DNA of 37,452 nucleotides from HB2-32-21 sp003448675. GTDB taxonomy: Bacteria > Pseudomonadota > Gammaproteobacteria > Pseudomonadales > Porticoccaceae. Below the pieces are notes generated by a model, which saw only the letters and a program-made list of their open reading frames with translations, was not told where the DNA came from and did no database searches. The position numbers and the translations under genes were made by a program. Where the stretch lies: contig JBFHDK010000022.1 of NCBI GenBank assembly GCA_041584755.1, positions 1-37,452 of the forward strand, read 5' to 3'. Shown piece by piece: positions 24,768 to 33,748 of the stretch (within the stretch, counting starts at the first letter, position 1; the number at the start of each line of letters is the position of its first letter).

Positions 24768-25232
24768 ATGGGATACAAAGTAGATTTAAAAACATTCATG
24801 GCCAGGTGCGAGGCGAACTATCAGCGTCTGTGGCAGGTGTTTCCTGATATGGCGTCCCGGTCAAAGCGCTGCCTGGGCCTGGCTGGCGCGCCCGGTCAAG
24901 AGGTCGTGATATCGGTTCTGGAGCGTACGCCCTTTACTACCCTGCTGTCGATCCAGGAAGCACATCGTTCGGCTGCCCAGGCGCTGACACGACGTTGGTC
25001 ACAGGCTCCGATAATACAGGTTCGCATGTATCACGATGCCAAGCTGGCCGAGGTTGTAAGTTGTGACAGAATACGCAACGTCGCGCCGAAAAATCCGTAC
25101 CCTAACCAGACCATGCTTCAACCCGACGAGAAAGCCCAATGGAACCGTTTTCTGGAGGAGTGGCTGGCGACGTGCCTGGAGCATGGTTATGTTAATGAAT
25201 CCACCGCTCTAGCGTTGAACGACGGTGTGTAG
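24768..25232 (+). CDS. yqiB: DUF1249 family protein (YqiB-like)
   Basis: This 154-residue protein matches the uncharacterised DUF1249 family, known as YqiB in E. coli. Shared blocks are KTFMARCEANYQRLWQVFP at the N terminus, FTTLLSIQ, VRMYHDAKLAEVVSC (a very conserved core), PNQTMLQPDEKAQWNRFL and the tail WLATCLEHG. No catalytic motif, signal or membrane segment is visible, and the molecular role is unknown. The frame runs back to a TTG at 24732; the ATG at 24768 gives the length nearest to relatives. It heads the series leading to cpdA, yqiA, parE and parC. The nudF gene that precedes it in enterics is absent. Confidence 0.85.
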   Translation: MGYKVDLKTFMARCEANYQRLWQVFPDMASRSKRCLGLAGAPGQEVVISVLERTPFTTLLSIQEAHRSAAQALTRRWSQAPIIQVRMYHDAKLAEVVSCDRIRNVAPKNPYPNQTMLQPDEKAQWNRFLEEWLATCLEHGYVNESTALALNDGV

Positions 25233-25350
25233 TCGTCGCGTCGGTGTGGCTGTCCCGCGTTTTGGCAGATTGCGGGCCGCGCCAATCAGGGATGGGATCG
25301 GATGCTAGCCAGCAAAGGCGCACCCGGGACCGGATATTAGGGAGGCCAAA

Positions 25351-26142
25351 TTGTCGTGTGATGTCCATCGTCTGATCCAGCTCACTGATTCCCATATTGG
25401 GGAGGAGCGGGAGCACCGGCTGGCAGGGGTCTGCACCTACGATACCTTTCGGCAGGTTCTGGCTGATATTGCGTCCCTGGCCGATGCTCCCCAAATGCTG
25501 ATGGTGACGGGTGATATCGCCGCTTATGGCAAACACAAGGCCTATCAATTGTTTGCCGAACAGATTCGCTTTCTTGAAATCCCCTACGCATGGTTACCCG
25601 GCAATCACGACGACTTTGACGTCATGCAGGAAAGCATTACCGCCGCTCCTTACTGGCCGTTGCTGGAGTTCGGCAACTGGCGCGTGCTGTCACTGAATAC
25701 GGCGGTCGACGGTCGGGTGGGTGGGATGCTGGTGGACCAGGAGCTGGACTTTCTGGCCAGAACGCTTGCCCGGGAGGTGGAGCATCCGGTTGCCCTGTTT
25801 ATGCACCACCCTCCTTTGCCCGTGGGTTGTGACTGGCTGGATAAACAGCGTATCAATAACGCTCATGAACTGGAGCGAATTATCCGTGGGGCGGAAAACG
25901 TCAAAGGCATTTTCTGCGGTCATGTTCACCAGGCCACGGAAACCGCCTGGGCGGGCACCACGGTCTACACCACGCCTTCCACCTGCTTTCAGTTTTCCAC
26001 CAATAGTCCAGACTTTGCCATGAGCGATGATTGCCCCGGTTATCGCTGGATTGATCTGCACGCAGATGGGTATCTTGAAACCGGCGTCATCGTGCTTGAT
26101 TTAAAGAGTCATGTGGTCGATCACGAGGTCAAGGAGTACTGA
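25351..26142 (+). CDS. cpdA: 3',5'-cyclic AMP phosphodiesterase
   Basis: CpdA is a class III, calcineurin-like metallophosphoesterase that hydrolyses cAMP and so tunes CRP/Vfr-type regulation. The 263-residue protein shows the full metal-binding set: D13 and H15 in LTDSHIG, D55 in TGDIAAYG, N85 and H86 in GNHDD, the HHPP block near residues 152-155 and GHVH with H191 and H193. The start is TTG at 25351, supported by a strong GGGAGG five bases upstream; no ATG or GTG is available in frame nearby. Location between DUF1249 and yqiA matches the conserved order in gammaproteobacteria. The C terminus is acidic and ordinary. Confidence 0.94.
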   Translation: MSCDVHRLIQLTDSHIGEEREHRLAGVCTYDTFRQVLADIASLADAPQMLMVTGDIAAYGKHKAYQLFAEQIRFLEIPYAWLPGNHDDFDVMQESITAAPYWPLLEFGNWRVLSLNTAVDGRVGGMLVDQELDFLARTLAREVEHPVALFMHHPPLPVGCDWLDKQRINNAHELERIIRGAENVKGIFCGHVHQATETAWAGTTVYTTPSTCFQFSTNSPDFAMSDDCPGYRWIDLHADGYLETGVIVLDLKSHVVDHEVKEY

Positions 26143-26193
26143 ATCGGGCGTTTTTCCCGGTATGCGATCTATCATTCCCAGAAGCCCTGTCGG

Positions 26194-26199
26194 TATAAT
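26194..26199 (+). promoter_or_regulatory. Candidate -10 box upstream of yqiA
   Basis: A perfect TATAAT occurs 41 bases before the yqiA GTG. The region 16-18 bases upstream has no convincing -35 box and there is no TGn extension. It may provide an internal promoter for yqiA-parE-parC, but the evidence is weak. Confidence 0.25.
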
Positions 26200-26240
26200 C
26201 GCCACTGCTATCCGCTCCGGCTTCGCTGACTGAAAACAAT

Positions 26241-26816
26241 GTGACCGCGTTTCTGTATTTACACGGCTTTAACAGCTCCCCCGGTTCTGACAAGGCTCGA
26301 CAAACCGAAGCCTGGTTGGCGGATTCCCATCCCAGAATTGAATTTGTCTGTCCTTTTTTAAGCCCCTTCCCCGATGAGGCCATGGTCCAGGCTGAAGCAG
26401 CCATTGCCGGGCGCGATGTGGTGGGCATGCTGGGCAGTTCCATGGGCGGTTTTTACGCCACTTTTCTAGCCGAAAAATATGATTGCCGTGCGGTACTGAT
26501 CAACCCGGCGGTGCGGCCCTGGGAGGGGCGGGATTATTTGCTGGGTGATCAGGCCAACTACCACACCGGCGAAGTCCACCATATTGAGCAGTCCCACCTC
26601 GACCAGTTGCGGGCCTATGACGTGCCCGAGTTGACCAGACCCGCCCGGTTTCTGGTGCTGATGCAGACCGGGGATGAGCTGCTCGATTACCGCCAGGCGG
26701 TGGCTAAATATGTTGGCGCTAACCTTGTAGTCGAAGAGGGCGGGGATCACGGTTTTCAGGGTTATAGGCAGCATCTGCCCGATATCTACCGCTTCCTGAT
26801 GGACGCCGATGATTGA
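26241..26816 (+). CDS. yqiA: YqiA-type alpha/beta-hydrolase (esterase)
   Basis: This 191-residue protein belongs to the small UPF0227/YqiA esterase family. It has an oxyanion-region FLYLHGFNSSPGS at the N terminus, the nucleophile S67 in GSSMGG, an acid residue in TGDELLDYR (D145 or D149) and the histidine H170 in GGDHGF, which together give the hydrolase triad. The E. coli relative is an esterase on short acyl substrates; the natural substrate is unknown. The start is GTG at 26241; the overlapping ATG two bases earlier is immediately out of frame. It precedes parE by about 60 bases, the same order as in enterics. Confidence 0.9.
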   Translation: MTAFLYLHGFNSSPGSDKARQTEAWLADSHPRIEFVCPFLSPFPDEAMVQAEAAIAGRDVVGMLGSSMGGFYATFLAEKYDCRAVLINPAVRPWEGRDYLLGDQANYHTGEVHHIEQSHLDQLRAYDVPELTRPARFLVLMQTGDELLDYRQAVAKYVGANLVVEEGGDHGFQGYRQHLPDIYRFLMDADD

Positions 26817-26875
26817 GAACCGTGGCGGATATGGGCGATTGCTTAAATAAGGTGTAAGGATAAAAAGCAGTACAG

Positions 26876-28762
26876 ATGAGCGACTACAAGGCTGAAGATA
26901 TTGAGGTGCTGACCGGGCTAGATCCGGTTCGCAAGCGGCCGGGCATGTATACCGATACCGCCCGCCCCAATCACCTGTGTCAGGAGGTGATCGATAACAG
27001 CGTCGATGAAGCCCTGGCTGGTCACGCCAAGAAAATCAGTGTCATCCTGCACAAGGATGGTGGCATCAGCGTTGCCGACGATGGTCGGGGCATGCCCGTG
27101 GATATTCACCCGGAGCAGGGGCTGCCGGGTGTTGAGGTGATTCTCAGCACCCTCCATGCCGGGGGTAAGTTCAGCGATAAAAACTATCAGTTTTCCGGTG
27201 GCCTGCACGGTGTCGGCGTGTCGGTAGTCAATGCCTTGTCGAGTCGCCTTCAGGTCACCATTCGCCGCGAGGGCAAGGTCTGGCAAATGGCATTCGCCGG
27301 CGGTGAAAAGGCCTCGGAGCTTCAGGTAATTGACGACTGCGGCAAGCGCAATACGGGCACCGACGTATATTTCCTCCCCGACCCCCGATACTTCGACAGC
27401 GTCAAAGTCTCACTGCCCCGGCTCAAACACCTGTTGCGCGCCAAGGCGGTGCTCTGCGCCGGCCTGGAAATTCAGCTCAGGGATGAAAACAGCGGCGAGA
27501 CCGAAAGCTGGTGCTACCAGGATGGGCTGCCCGATTATCTGGCCAGCGCCACCCAGGGCTGGGAGGTCCTTCCCGCCCAACCTTTTACCGGTAGCAGCGC
27601 TGCCCCGACCGAGGCGGTGGACTGGGCGGTACAGTGGCTGATGGAAGGCGGCGAGCTGACCCAGGAAAGCTACGTTAATCTTATTCCCACGATTCAGGGC
27701 GGCACCCATGTCAACGGTTTCCGTACCGGGTTGCTTGAAGCCATGCGGGAGTTTTGCGAGTTCCGCAAATTGTTGCCTCGGGGTGTCAAGCTGGCGCCCG
27801 ATGATATCTGGGAGCGCTGTTGCTTTGTTTTGTCATCCAAGTTGGCCGATCCCCAGTTTTCCGGCCAGACCAAGGAGCGTCTGTCCTCCCGTGAGGCGGC
27901 GGCTTTTGTTTCCGGCGTGGTCAAGGACGCCTTCAGCCTGTGGCTCAACCAGCACACCGGCGAGGCGGAGCAGCTGGCGGAGCTGTGCATCGCCAACGCC
28001 CAGCGACGCATCCGCTCCAATAAAAAAGTAGCGCGCAAAAAAGTCACCAGCGGCCCGGCCCTGCCCGGCAAGCTGGCCGATTGCGCCTCCGCCGAGCCTG
28101 AGTTGTCGGAGCTGTTTCTGGTGGAAGGGGATTCCGCCGGTGGTTCCGCCAAACAGGCCCGCAGCCGGGAATTTCAGGCCATCATGCCCCTGCGGGGCAA
28201 GATACTTAACACCTGGGAGGTGGATAGTCAGGAGATTCTCGCCTCCCAGGAAGTGCATGATATTTCCGTGGCCCTGGGTATCGATCCGGGCAGCGACGAC
28301 CTCGGCGGTCTGCGCTACCACAAGGTCTGCATTCTCGCCGATGCCGATTCCGATGGCGCCCATATTGCCACCCTGATCTGCGCCCTGTTCGTGCGCCACT
28401 TCCGGCCCCTGGTGGCCGCCGGTCATGTCTACGTGGCCATGCCACCGTTATTTCGCATCGATGTGGGCAAGGAAGTGTTCTACGCTCTGGATGAGGCGGA
28501 AAAACAGGGGGTGCTGGATCGCATCGAAGCGGAAAAGATCAGCGGCAAGATCCAGGTGACCCGCTTCAAGGGTCTGGGCGAGATGAACCCCATGCAGCTG
28601 CGCGACACCACCATGAACCCCGACACCCGGCGGCTGGTGCGCCTGACCATTGACGCCGGCGACGACACCAACGGCATCTTCGACATGCTGCTGGCGAAAA
28701 AGCGCGCCGCCGATCGCAAGAGCTGGCTGGAAGAAAAGGGTAATCTGGCCGATGTGGGCTAG
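26876..28762 (+). CDS. parE: DNA topoisomerase IV subunit B
   Basis: ParE supplies the ATPase of topoisomerase IV, which unlinks daughter chromosomes with ParC. The 628-residue protein has the GHKL ATP site (E37 and N41 in QEVIDNSVDEAL, DDGRGMP, and GGLHGVGVSVVNAL), a transducer domain with QTKERLSS, and the TOPRIM domain with EGDSAGG near residue 415 and DADSDGAH near 488. MPLRGKILNTWEV and the KGLGEMNP tail separate ParE from GyrB, as does the short length without the GyrB insert. The quinolone-related EGDSAGGSAKQARSREFQ region looks like wild type. The ribosome site is weak, but the N terminus aligns with E. coli ParE. Confidence 0.98.
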   Translation: MSDYKAEDIEVLTGLDPVRKRPGMYTDTARPNHLCQEVIDNSVDEALAGHAKKISVILHKDGGISVADDGRGMPVDIHPEQGLPGVEVILSTLHAGGKFSDKNYQFSGGLHGVGVSVVNALSSRLQVTIRREGKVWQMAFAGGEKASELQVIDDCGKRNTGTDVYFLPDPRYFDSVKVSLPRLKHLLRAKAVLCAGLEIQLRDENSGETESWCYQDGLPDYLASATQGWEVLPAQPFTGSSAAPTEAVDWAVQWLMEGGELTQESYVNLIPTIQGGTHVNGFRTGLLEAMREFCEFRKLLPRGVKLAPDDIWERCCFVLSSKLADPQFSGQTKERLSSREAAAFVSGVVKDAFSLWLNQHTGEAEQLAELCIANAQRRIRSNKKVARKKVTSGPALPGKLADCASAEPELSELFLVEGDSAGGSAKQARSREFQAIMPLRGKILNTWEVDSQEILASQEVHDISVALGIDPGSDDLGGLRYHKVCILADADSDGAHIATLICALFVRHFRPLVAAGHVYVAMPPLFRIDVGKEVFYALDEAEKQGVLDRIEAEKISGKIQVTRFKGLGEMNPMQLRDTTMNPDTRRLVRLTIDAGDDTNGIFDMLLAKKRAADRKSWLEEKGNLADVG

Positions 28763-28815
28763 TTTTAGGTGAAGGGTCTTACCCCTTCAGCCTTCAAATA
28801 AACGAGTAAGCAAGC

Positions 28816-31065
28816 ATGTCTGATTTGACCCTGATTGGGGAGGCCGAAGAAAGCAAGCCGCTGCGCGAATACGCGGAAAAGGCCTACCTTGATTATTCCA
28901 TGTACGTGATCCTGGATCGCGCTCTGCCCCATATCAGCGATGGTTTGAAGCCGGTGCAGCGACGGATCATTTACGCCATGAGCGAGCTGGGCCTGCGGGC
29001 GCCGGCCAAACACAAGAAATCGGCGCGCACGGTGGGTGATGTGATCGGCAAGTTCCACCCCCATGGCGATAGCGCCGCCTACGAGGCCATGGTGCTCATG
29101 GCCCAGGATTTTTCCTACCGCTATCCCCTGGTGGATGGTCAGGGCAACTGGGGTTCGCCCGACGACCCCAAATCCTTCGCCGCCATGCGTTACACCGAGT
29201 CGCGCCTGACGCCCTTTGCCAATCTGCTGCTGGCGGAGCTGGGTCAGGGTACGGTGGACTGGCAGGACAATTTCGATGGCTCTCAACTGGAGCCGTCAAT
29301 TTTGCCGGCCCAGGTGCCCCACGTATTGCTAAACGGCACCACCGGCATCGCCGTGGGTATGGCGACGGATATCCCGCCCCATAATTTGCGGGAGGTGATT
29401 GCCGCCTGTGTGCACCTGCTCGATAAGCCAAAAGCCAGTGTCGAGGATTTGATGACTCTGATACCGGGCCCGGACTTCCCCACTGACGCGGAGGTGATTT
29501 CCACGCCCGAGGAGTTGCAGGCCGCCTACACCACGGGCCGGGGCTCGGTGCGTATGCGCGCCCGCTGGCTGCGGGAGGATGGCGATATCGTCATCACCGC
29601 CCTGCCACACCAGACCTCGCCGGCGAAGGTGTTGGAGCAAATCGCCGCCCAGATGCTGGCTAAAAAGCTGCCCATGGTGGCGGACCTGCGGGATGAGTCG
29701 GATCATGAGAATCCCACCCGCCTGGTGGTTGTGCCTCGTTCCAATCGGGTCGACTGCGAAGAGTTGATGAGCCATTTGTTTGCCAGCACCGACCTGGAGC
29801 GCTCGACGCGGGTCAACCTCAATATTATCGGCATGGATGGGCGCCCCGGCGTCAAAGCGCTGAACCGGATACTCAGTGAGTGGCTGGAGTTCCGCAAGGC
29901 GACGGTGCGCCGGCGTCTGGAATATCGACTGGAGCAGGTGCAGGCGCGCCTGCACATCCTCGATGGCTTGTTGATCGCCTTTCTTAATATCGATGAAGTC
30001 ATTGCCATTATTCGGCACGAGGATGAACCCAAGGCGGAGCTGATCATGCGCTTTGGTTTAACCGATATTCAGGCCGAGGCCATCCTGAATTTGCGCTTGC
30101 GCCAGTTGGCCAAGCTTGAAGAGATGAAAATCCGCGGCGAGCAGGATGCGCTGAGCGCCGAGCGGGATGAATTGCAGAAAATCCTGGGATCCAAGCAACG
30201 CCTGAAAACCCTGGTGCGCAAGGAGCTGGAAAGCATTGCCGAGGAATATGGCGATGAGCGGCGCTCGCCCCTGGTGCAGCGGGACGAGGCCAAAGCCTAC
30301 AGCGAGGCTGACCTGCTAAGCGCCGAGCCACTGACCGTGGTGCTCTCGCAAAAAGGCTGGATTCGCGCGGCCAAGGGCCACGATGTTGACGCTACGGCTT
30401 TAAATTACAAATCCGGCGATGGTTATCTGGCAGCGGTGCCGACGCGCAGTAATCAGCAGATAATCCTGCTCGACTCCACCGGTCGCAGCTATGCCCTGCC
30501 GGCCCATACCCTGCCTTCGGCGCGGGGGCAGGGGGAGCCGGTGACCGGGCGCTTGAGCCCGCCATCAGGGGCGAGCTTTTGCGGCTTGCTGGCGGGTAAC
30601 GAAGACCAGCGCGTGTTGATGGCCACCGATGCAGGCTATGGCTTTATCGCGAAGTTATCGGATCTGCACACCAAGAACCGCTCGGGCAAGGCGGCTATCA
30701 CTATTCCCAAGGGCAGCAAGGTGCTGGCGCCTTTCCCGTTGCAGGACAACGAAAATGCTCTGGTGGTGGCGGTTAGCAATGAAGGCCGTATGTTGGCGTT
30801 CTCCGCTGCTGATCTGCCGGAGCTGGCACGGGGCAAGGGCAACAAAATCATTAATATTCCCAGCAGCCGTTTGCAGGCGAGGGAAGAATGGATGACCGCC
30901 GTGGCTGTGGTGGGCCAGGATCAACAGCTAATTATTTATTCCGGCAAGCGTCACCATGTGCTCAAGAGAGCAGACCTGGAACACTATCGTGGCGAGCGCG
31001 GTCGGCGCGGTAACAAATTACCCAGGGGTTTTCAGAAGGTCGACCGAATCGAGGTTGGCGCCTAA
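28816..31065 (+). CDS. parC: DNA topoisomerase IV subunit A
   Basis: ParC cuts and rejoins DNA in topoisomerase IV. The 749-residue protein has the winged-helix region with the catalytic R125-Y126 in AAMRYTESRL, the tower and coiled-coil gate (LNLRLRQLAKLEEMKIRGEQ), and a C-terminal beta-pinwheel from about residue 500 onward, with blade-like repeats such as GDGYLAAVPTRSNQQIILLD. In the quinolone region HPHGDSAAYE, S86 and E90 correspond to the E. coli S80 and E84, so no classical resistance change is present. Length and the lack of a GyrA-box favour ParC over GyrA. It follows parE after 53 bases, and I see no strong terminator after it. Confidence 0.98.
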   Translation: MSDLTLIGEAEESKPLREYAEKAYLDYSMYVILDRALPHISDGLKPVQRRIIYAMSELGLRAPAKHKKSARTVGDVIGKFHPHGDSAAYEAMVLMAQDFSYRYPLVDGQGNWGSPDDPKSFAAMRYTESRLTPFANLLLAELGQGTVDWQDNFDGSQLEPSILPAQVPHVLLNGTTGIAVGMATDIPPHNLREVIAACVHLLDKPKASVEDLMTLIPGPDFPTDAEVISTPEELQAAYTTGRGSVRMRARWLREDGDIVITALPHQTSPAKVLEQIAAQMLAKKLPMVADLRDESDHENPTRLVVVPRSNRVDCEELMSHLFASTDLERSTRVNLNIIGMDGRPGVKALNRILSEWLEFRKATVRRRLEYRLEQVQARLHILDGLLIAFLNIDEVIAIIRHEDEPKAELIMRFGLTDIQAEAILNLRLRQLAKLEEMKIRGEQDALSAERDELQKILGSKQRLKTLVRKELESIAEEYGDERRSPLVQRDEAKAYSEADLLSAEPLTVVLSQKGWIRAAKGHDVDATALNYKSGDGYLAAVPTRSNQQIILLDSTGRSYALPAHTLPSARGQGEPVTGRLSPPSGASFCGLLAGNEDQRVLMATDAGYGFIAKLSDLHTKNRSGKAAITIPKGSKVLAPFPLQDNENALVVAVSNEGRMLAFSAADLPELARGKGNKIINIPSSRLQAREEWMTAVAVVGQDQQLIIYSGKRHHVLKRADLEHYRGERGRRGNKLPRGFQKVDRIEVGA

Positions 31066-31142
31066 GTCGGAACGGGCGGGTGCCCTGAGATGTTACATTC
31101 GGAGGTGTTTTCAGCCTGGACCCGTGGGTCGATAATCGTCGG

Positions 31143-31171
31143 TTTACCGCTCCAGTACCATCCTTTATAGT
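31143..31171 (+). promoter_or_regulatory. Candidate sigma-70 promoter of the acyl-CoA operon
   Basis: TTTACC (four of six -35 bases) and TATAGT (five of six -10 bases) are separated by exactly 17 bases. Transcription would start near 31178, leaving a leader of about 120 bases before the first gene. Just upstream lies an imperfect palindrome GACCCGTGGGTC (31119-31130), a possible regulator site. Confidence 0.55.
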
Positions 31172-31206
31172 TGCCCGGCTATTTAAAGCGGCTTGATTGC
31201 CAGCTC

Positions 31207-31237
31207 CCCGGCAAGGCCGGGCGGGTTTTCGCCCGGC
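31207..31237 (+). promoter_or_regulatory. Mutually exclusive leader hairpins
   Basis: CCCGGC-AAG-GCCGGG (31207-31221) forms a six-base-pair hairpin. The overlapping GCCGGGCG-GGTTTT-CGCCCGGC (31216-31237) forms a perfect eight-base-pair hairpin. They share bases 31216-31221, so only one can form at a time. The second lacks a T-run, so it is not a standard terminator; it could end readthrough from parC, protect the transcript or act as an attenuator. Confidence 0.45.
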
Positions 31238-31298
31238 TGCTTCGTCCCTCTCGCACAGGGTAATAACGTCAAAAAATGTCAGTCCAAGAGGAAGCTTA

Positions 31299-32483
31299 AT
31301 GGCGGATTTAGAAACTTTCAGAACTGAGACCCGTGCCTGGCTGGAGGCCAACTGTCCGCCCAGCCAGCGCCTGCCGGCCGAAGATTTTGAAGACACCTGC
31401 TGGGGTGGCACCAAATGGCGCTTCACCAACCCGGAACAAAAACAGTGGCTGGAGGTGATGGCCGAGCGGGGCTGGACCGCACCCGAGTGGCCCACCGAGT
31501 ACGGCGGCGGTGGTCTGAGCCGCGAAGAAGCGAAGATTCTAAATCAGGAAATGGCCCGAATCGGCGCCCGGGCGCCCCTGTTTAGCATGGGCCTGTCGAT
31601 GATTGGCCCGGCACTGCTGAAATATGGCTCGGAAGAACAAAAACGCCAGCACATTCCCAATATCGTTGCCGGCAAGATCTGGTGGTGTCAGGGTTATAGC
31701 GAGCCCAACTACGGTTCTGACCTCGCTGGCCTGCAGACCCGCGCCGAGGACAAGGGTGACCACTACCTGATTAACGGGCAGAAGGTTTGGACCAGCTATG
31801 CCAACCTGGCCGACTGGATGTTCTGCCTGGTACGCACCGATCCCGATGCCGCCAAGCATGCCGGTATCAGTCTGGTGTTGTTCGATATGAATCAGCCCGG
31901 CGTCACCGTCAAACCCATTCGCCTGATTTCTGGCAAATCGCCTTTCTGCGAGACCTTCCTGGACAATGTCCGCGCGGAAAAAGACCAGCTGGTGGGCGAG
32001 GTCAACAAGGGTTGGGAGCTGGCCTCCTACCTGCTCACTCACGAGCGGGAAATGATCGGCAATATGGGCCAATCCACCGCCATTGTTAAGTCGCTTCACG
32101 AGCAGGCGGTGGAACAGGTGGGGCTGGAAAATGGCGTGCTGGCCGACAGTTCCCTGCGCACTGATATTACCCGCTGGGCCATGGACGACATGGCCTTTCA
32201 GCTCACCGCCGAGCGCATTGGTGATGAATCCAAGGCCGGTCAGGGCACGGGCGCGGCCTCATCCATGCTCAAGTACGCTGGCACGGAAAATAACAAACGC
32301 CGTCACGAGCTCTTGCTGGGTATATACGGTAGCCAGGCTCTGGCCTGGGAAGGGGGGGCCTTCAAGGATGGCCAGATGGCCAGCCAGTGGTTGCGAACCA
32401 AGGGCAACAGTATCGAAGGCGGCACCTCAGAGATCCAGTTGAATATCATCAGCAAACGGATTCTCGGACTGGGCGAAAAATAA
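31299..32483 (+). CDS. Acyl-CoA dehydrogenase, large-type partner (FadE/ChsE-like)
   Basis: This 394-residue flavoprotein should introduce a double bond into an acyl-CoA. It has the helical N-terminal domain (ERGWTAPEWPTEYGGGGLS), the FAD-contact block WWCQGYSEPNYGSDLAGL and INGQKVWTSYANLADWMFCL, and the C-terminal EGGTSEIQLNIISKRILGL. The GTSEIQ motif, usual in FAD binding, is present here but missing in the next gene, as in alpha2beta2 dehydrogenases such as those for steroid side chains. The frame extends upstream to 31197, but the ATG at 31299 follows AGAGGAAG and gives a normal N terminus. It is the first gene of a five-gene operon; the actual substrate is unknown. Confidence 0.92.
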   Translation: MADLETFRTETRAWLEANCPPSQRLPAEDFEDTCWGGTKWRFTNPEQKQWLEVMAERGWTAPEWPTEYGGGGLSREEAKILNQEMARIGARAPLFSMGLSMIGPALLKYGSEEQKRQHIPNIVAGKIWWCQGYSEPNYGSDLAGLQTRAEDKGDHYLINGQKVWTSYANLADWMFCLVRTDPDAAKHAGISLVLFDMNQPGVTVKPIRLISGKSPFCETFLDNVRAEKDQLVGEVNKGWELASYLLTHEREMIGNMGQSTAIVKSLHEQAVEQVGLENGVLADSSLRTDITRWAMDDMAFQLTAERIGDESKAGQGTGAASSMLKYAGTENNKRRHELLLGIYGSQALAWEGGAFKDGQMASQWLRTKGNSIEGGTSEIQLNIISKRILGLGEK

Positions 32484-32538
32484 GTAGCATGCCACAGGGT
32501 TGGCGTCACAGCTAATAAAGAGTAAGGGTTAAAAACAA

Positions 32539-33678
32539 ATGGCACTGGTACTCAACGAAGAACAGCAAATGCTCAAGGAGTCGGCCAAGGGCTTCCTCCA
32601 GGAAACCGCCCCGGTTGAGGCCTTGCGCAAGCTGCGCGATGAGCGCGACCCCATGGGTTATTCCAGGGAACTCTGGGAACAGATGGCGGAAATGGGCTGG
32701 TCCGGCATCCTGGTGGATGAAGCCTACGGGGGTCTGGCCTTTGGTCACGTAGGCATGGGCCAGGTGATGGAGGAAAATGGACGCACTTTGACCGCCTCAC
32801 CCCTGTTTTCCACGGCTATTCTGGGTGTTTCCCTGATTTCCCTGGCCGGTAGCGATGCCCAGAAAAGCGCGCTTTTGCCTGCCATTATCGAGGGCAAACT
32901 GGTGACCGCGCTGGCCATTGAAAGTGGTTCTCGTCATCGCCCCGCGTATACCGGCGTACAGGCCAGCAGTTCTGGTGAGGGTTACCGGCTCAGTGGTGAA
33001 AAGCAGTTTGTTATCGATGGTCACGTGGCCGGCAAGTTGATTGTTTCCGCCCGCACCAGCGGCGCCGAAGGTGATCAAGACGGTATCAGTCTGTTTCTGG
33101 TGGATGCTGGCACGGCCGGGCTGGAAATCGAGCGGGTCATAATGGCTGACAGCATCAACTCAGCCATTGTGCGCTTCAAGGACGTGGAGGTTGGTGCCGA
33201 CGCCTGCCTTGGCCCGGTGGATCAGGGTTTTGCTCCCTTGCAGCAGGTACTTGATATCGGCAATGTCCATCTGGCTGCCGAGTTGCTGGGTATCGCCCAG
33301 GAAGTGTTCGAGCGCACGGTGCAATATATGAAGGAGCGTCGCCAGTACGGCGCCTTGATTGGTTCCTATCAGGGGCTGCAACACCGGGCCGCGCATCTGT
33401 TCAGCGAAATCGAGCTGGCCAAATCGGTGGTGATCAAGGCGTTGCAGGCCCTGGACGAGGGCAGTGATGACTTGCGACTTTTGGTCAGTCTGGCCAAGGC
33501 CAAGGTTGGCGAGGTGGCGACCCTGGCTACCAACGAAGCGGTGCAGTTGCACGGGGGTATCGGTATGACCGATGAGCTGGAGATCGGTTTTTTTATGAAA
33601 CGGGCGCGGGTGGCGGAGCAGGTGTTCGGCGACCAGCGTTTTCACCAGGGCCGCTTTGCCGCGCTCCAGGGCTACTGA
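32539..33678 (+). CDS. Acyl-CoA dehydrogenase, small-type partner
   Basis: This 379-residue protein is an acyl-CoA dehydrogenase homologue quite different from the preceding one. It has the N-terminal LNEEQQMLKESAKGFLQE helix, MAEMGWSGILVDEAYGGL, the middle-domain YRLSGEKQFVIDGHVAGKLI and the C-terminal AVQLHGGIGMTDELEIGFFM. The substrate-site block where active enzymes have a serine- and glycine-rich pocket is altered (AIESGSRHRPA), and the GTSEIQ motif is absent. I infer that it is the non-equivalent subunit of a heteromeric dehydrogenase with the first gene. The ATG at 32539 lies 55 bases after that gene. Confidence 0.9.
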   Translation: MALVLNEEQQMLKESAKGFLQETAPVEALRKLRDERDPMGYSRELWEQMAEMGWSGILVDEAYGGLAFGHVGMGQVMEENGRTLTASPLFSTAILGVSLISLAGSDAQKSALLPAIIEGKLVTALAIESGSRHRPAYTGVQASSSGEGYRLSGEKQFVIDGHVAGKLIVSARTSGAEGDQDGISLFLVDAGTAGLEIERVIMADSINSAIVRFKDVEVGADACLGPVDQGFAPLQQVLDIGNVHLAAELLGIAQEVFERTVQYMKERRQYGALIGSYQGLQHRAAHLFSEIELAKSVVIKALQALDEGSDDLRLLVSLAKAKVGEVATLATNEAVQLHGGIGMTDELEIGFFMKRARVAEQVFGDQRFHQGRFAALQGY

Positions 33679-33748
33679 GCCGCCGCCGGTAATCGCTCGG
33701 TTGTGTTGTAACTTTTGATTTGATTGCTTAAACAGGAGAGTAGGGAAT

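Noticed and set aside
29056..29086. Possible quinolone-resistance change in parC (and in the parE TOPRIM region)
   Set aside because: ParC keeps serine and glutamate at the two key positions (S86, E90), and ParE keeps the EGDSAGG context, so both look wild type.
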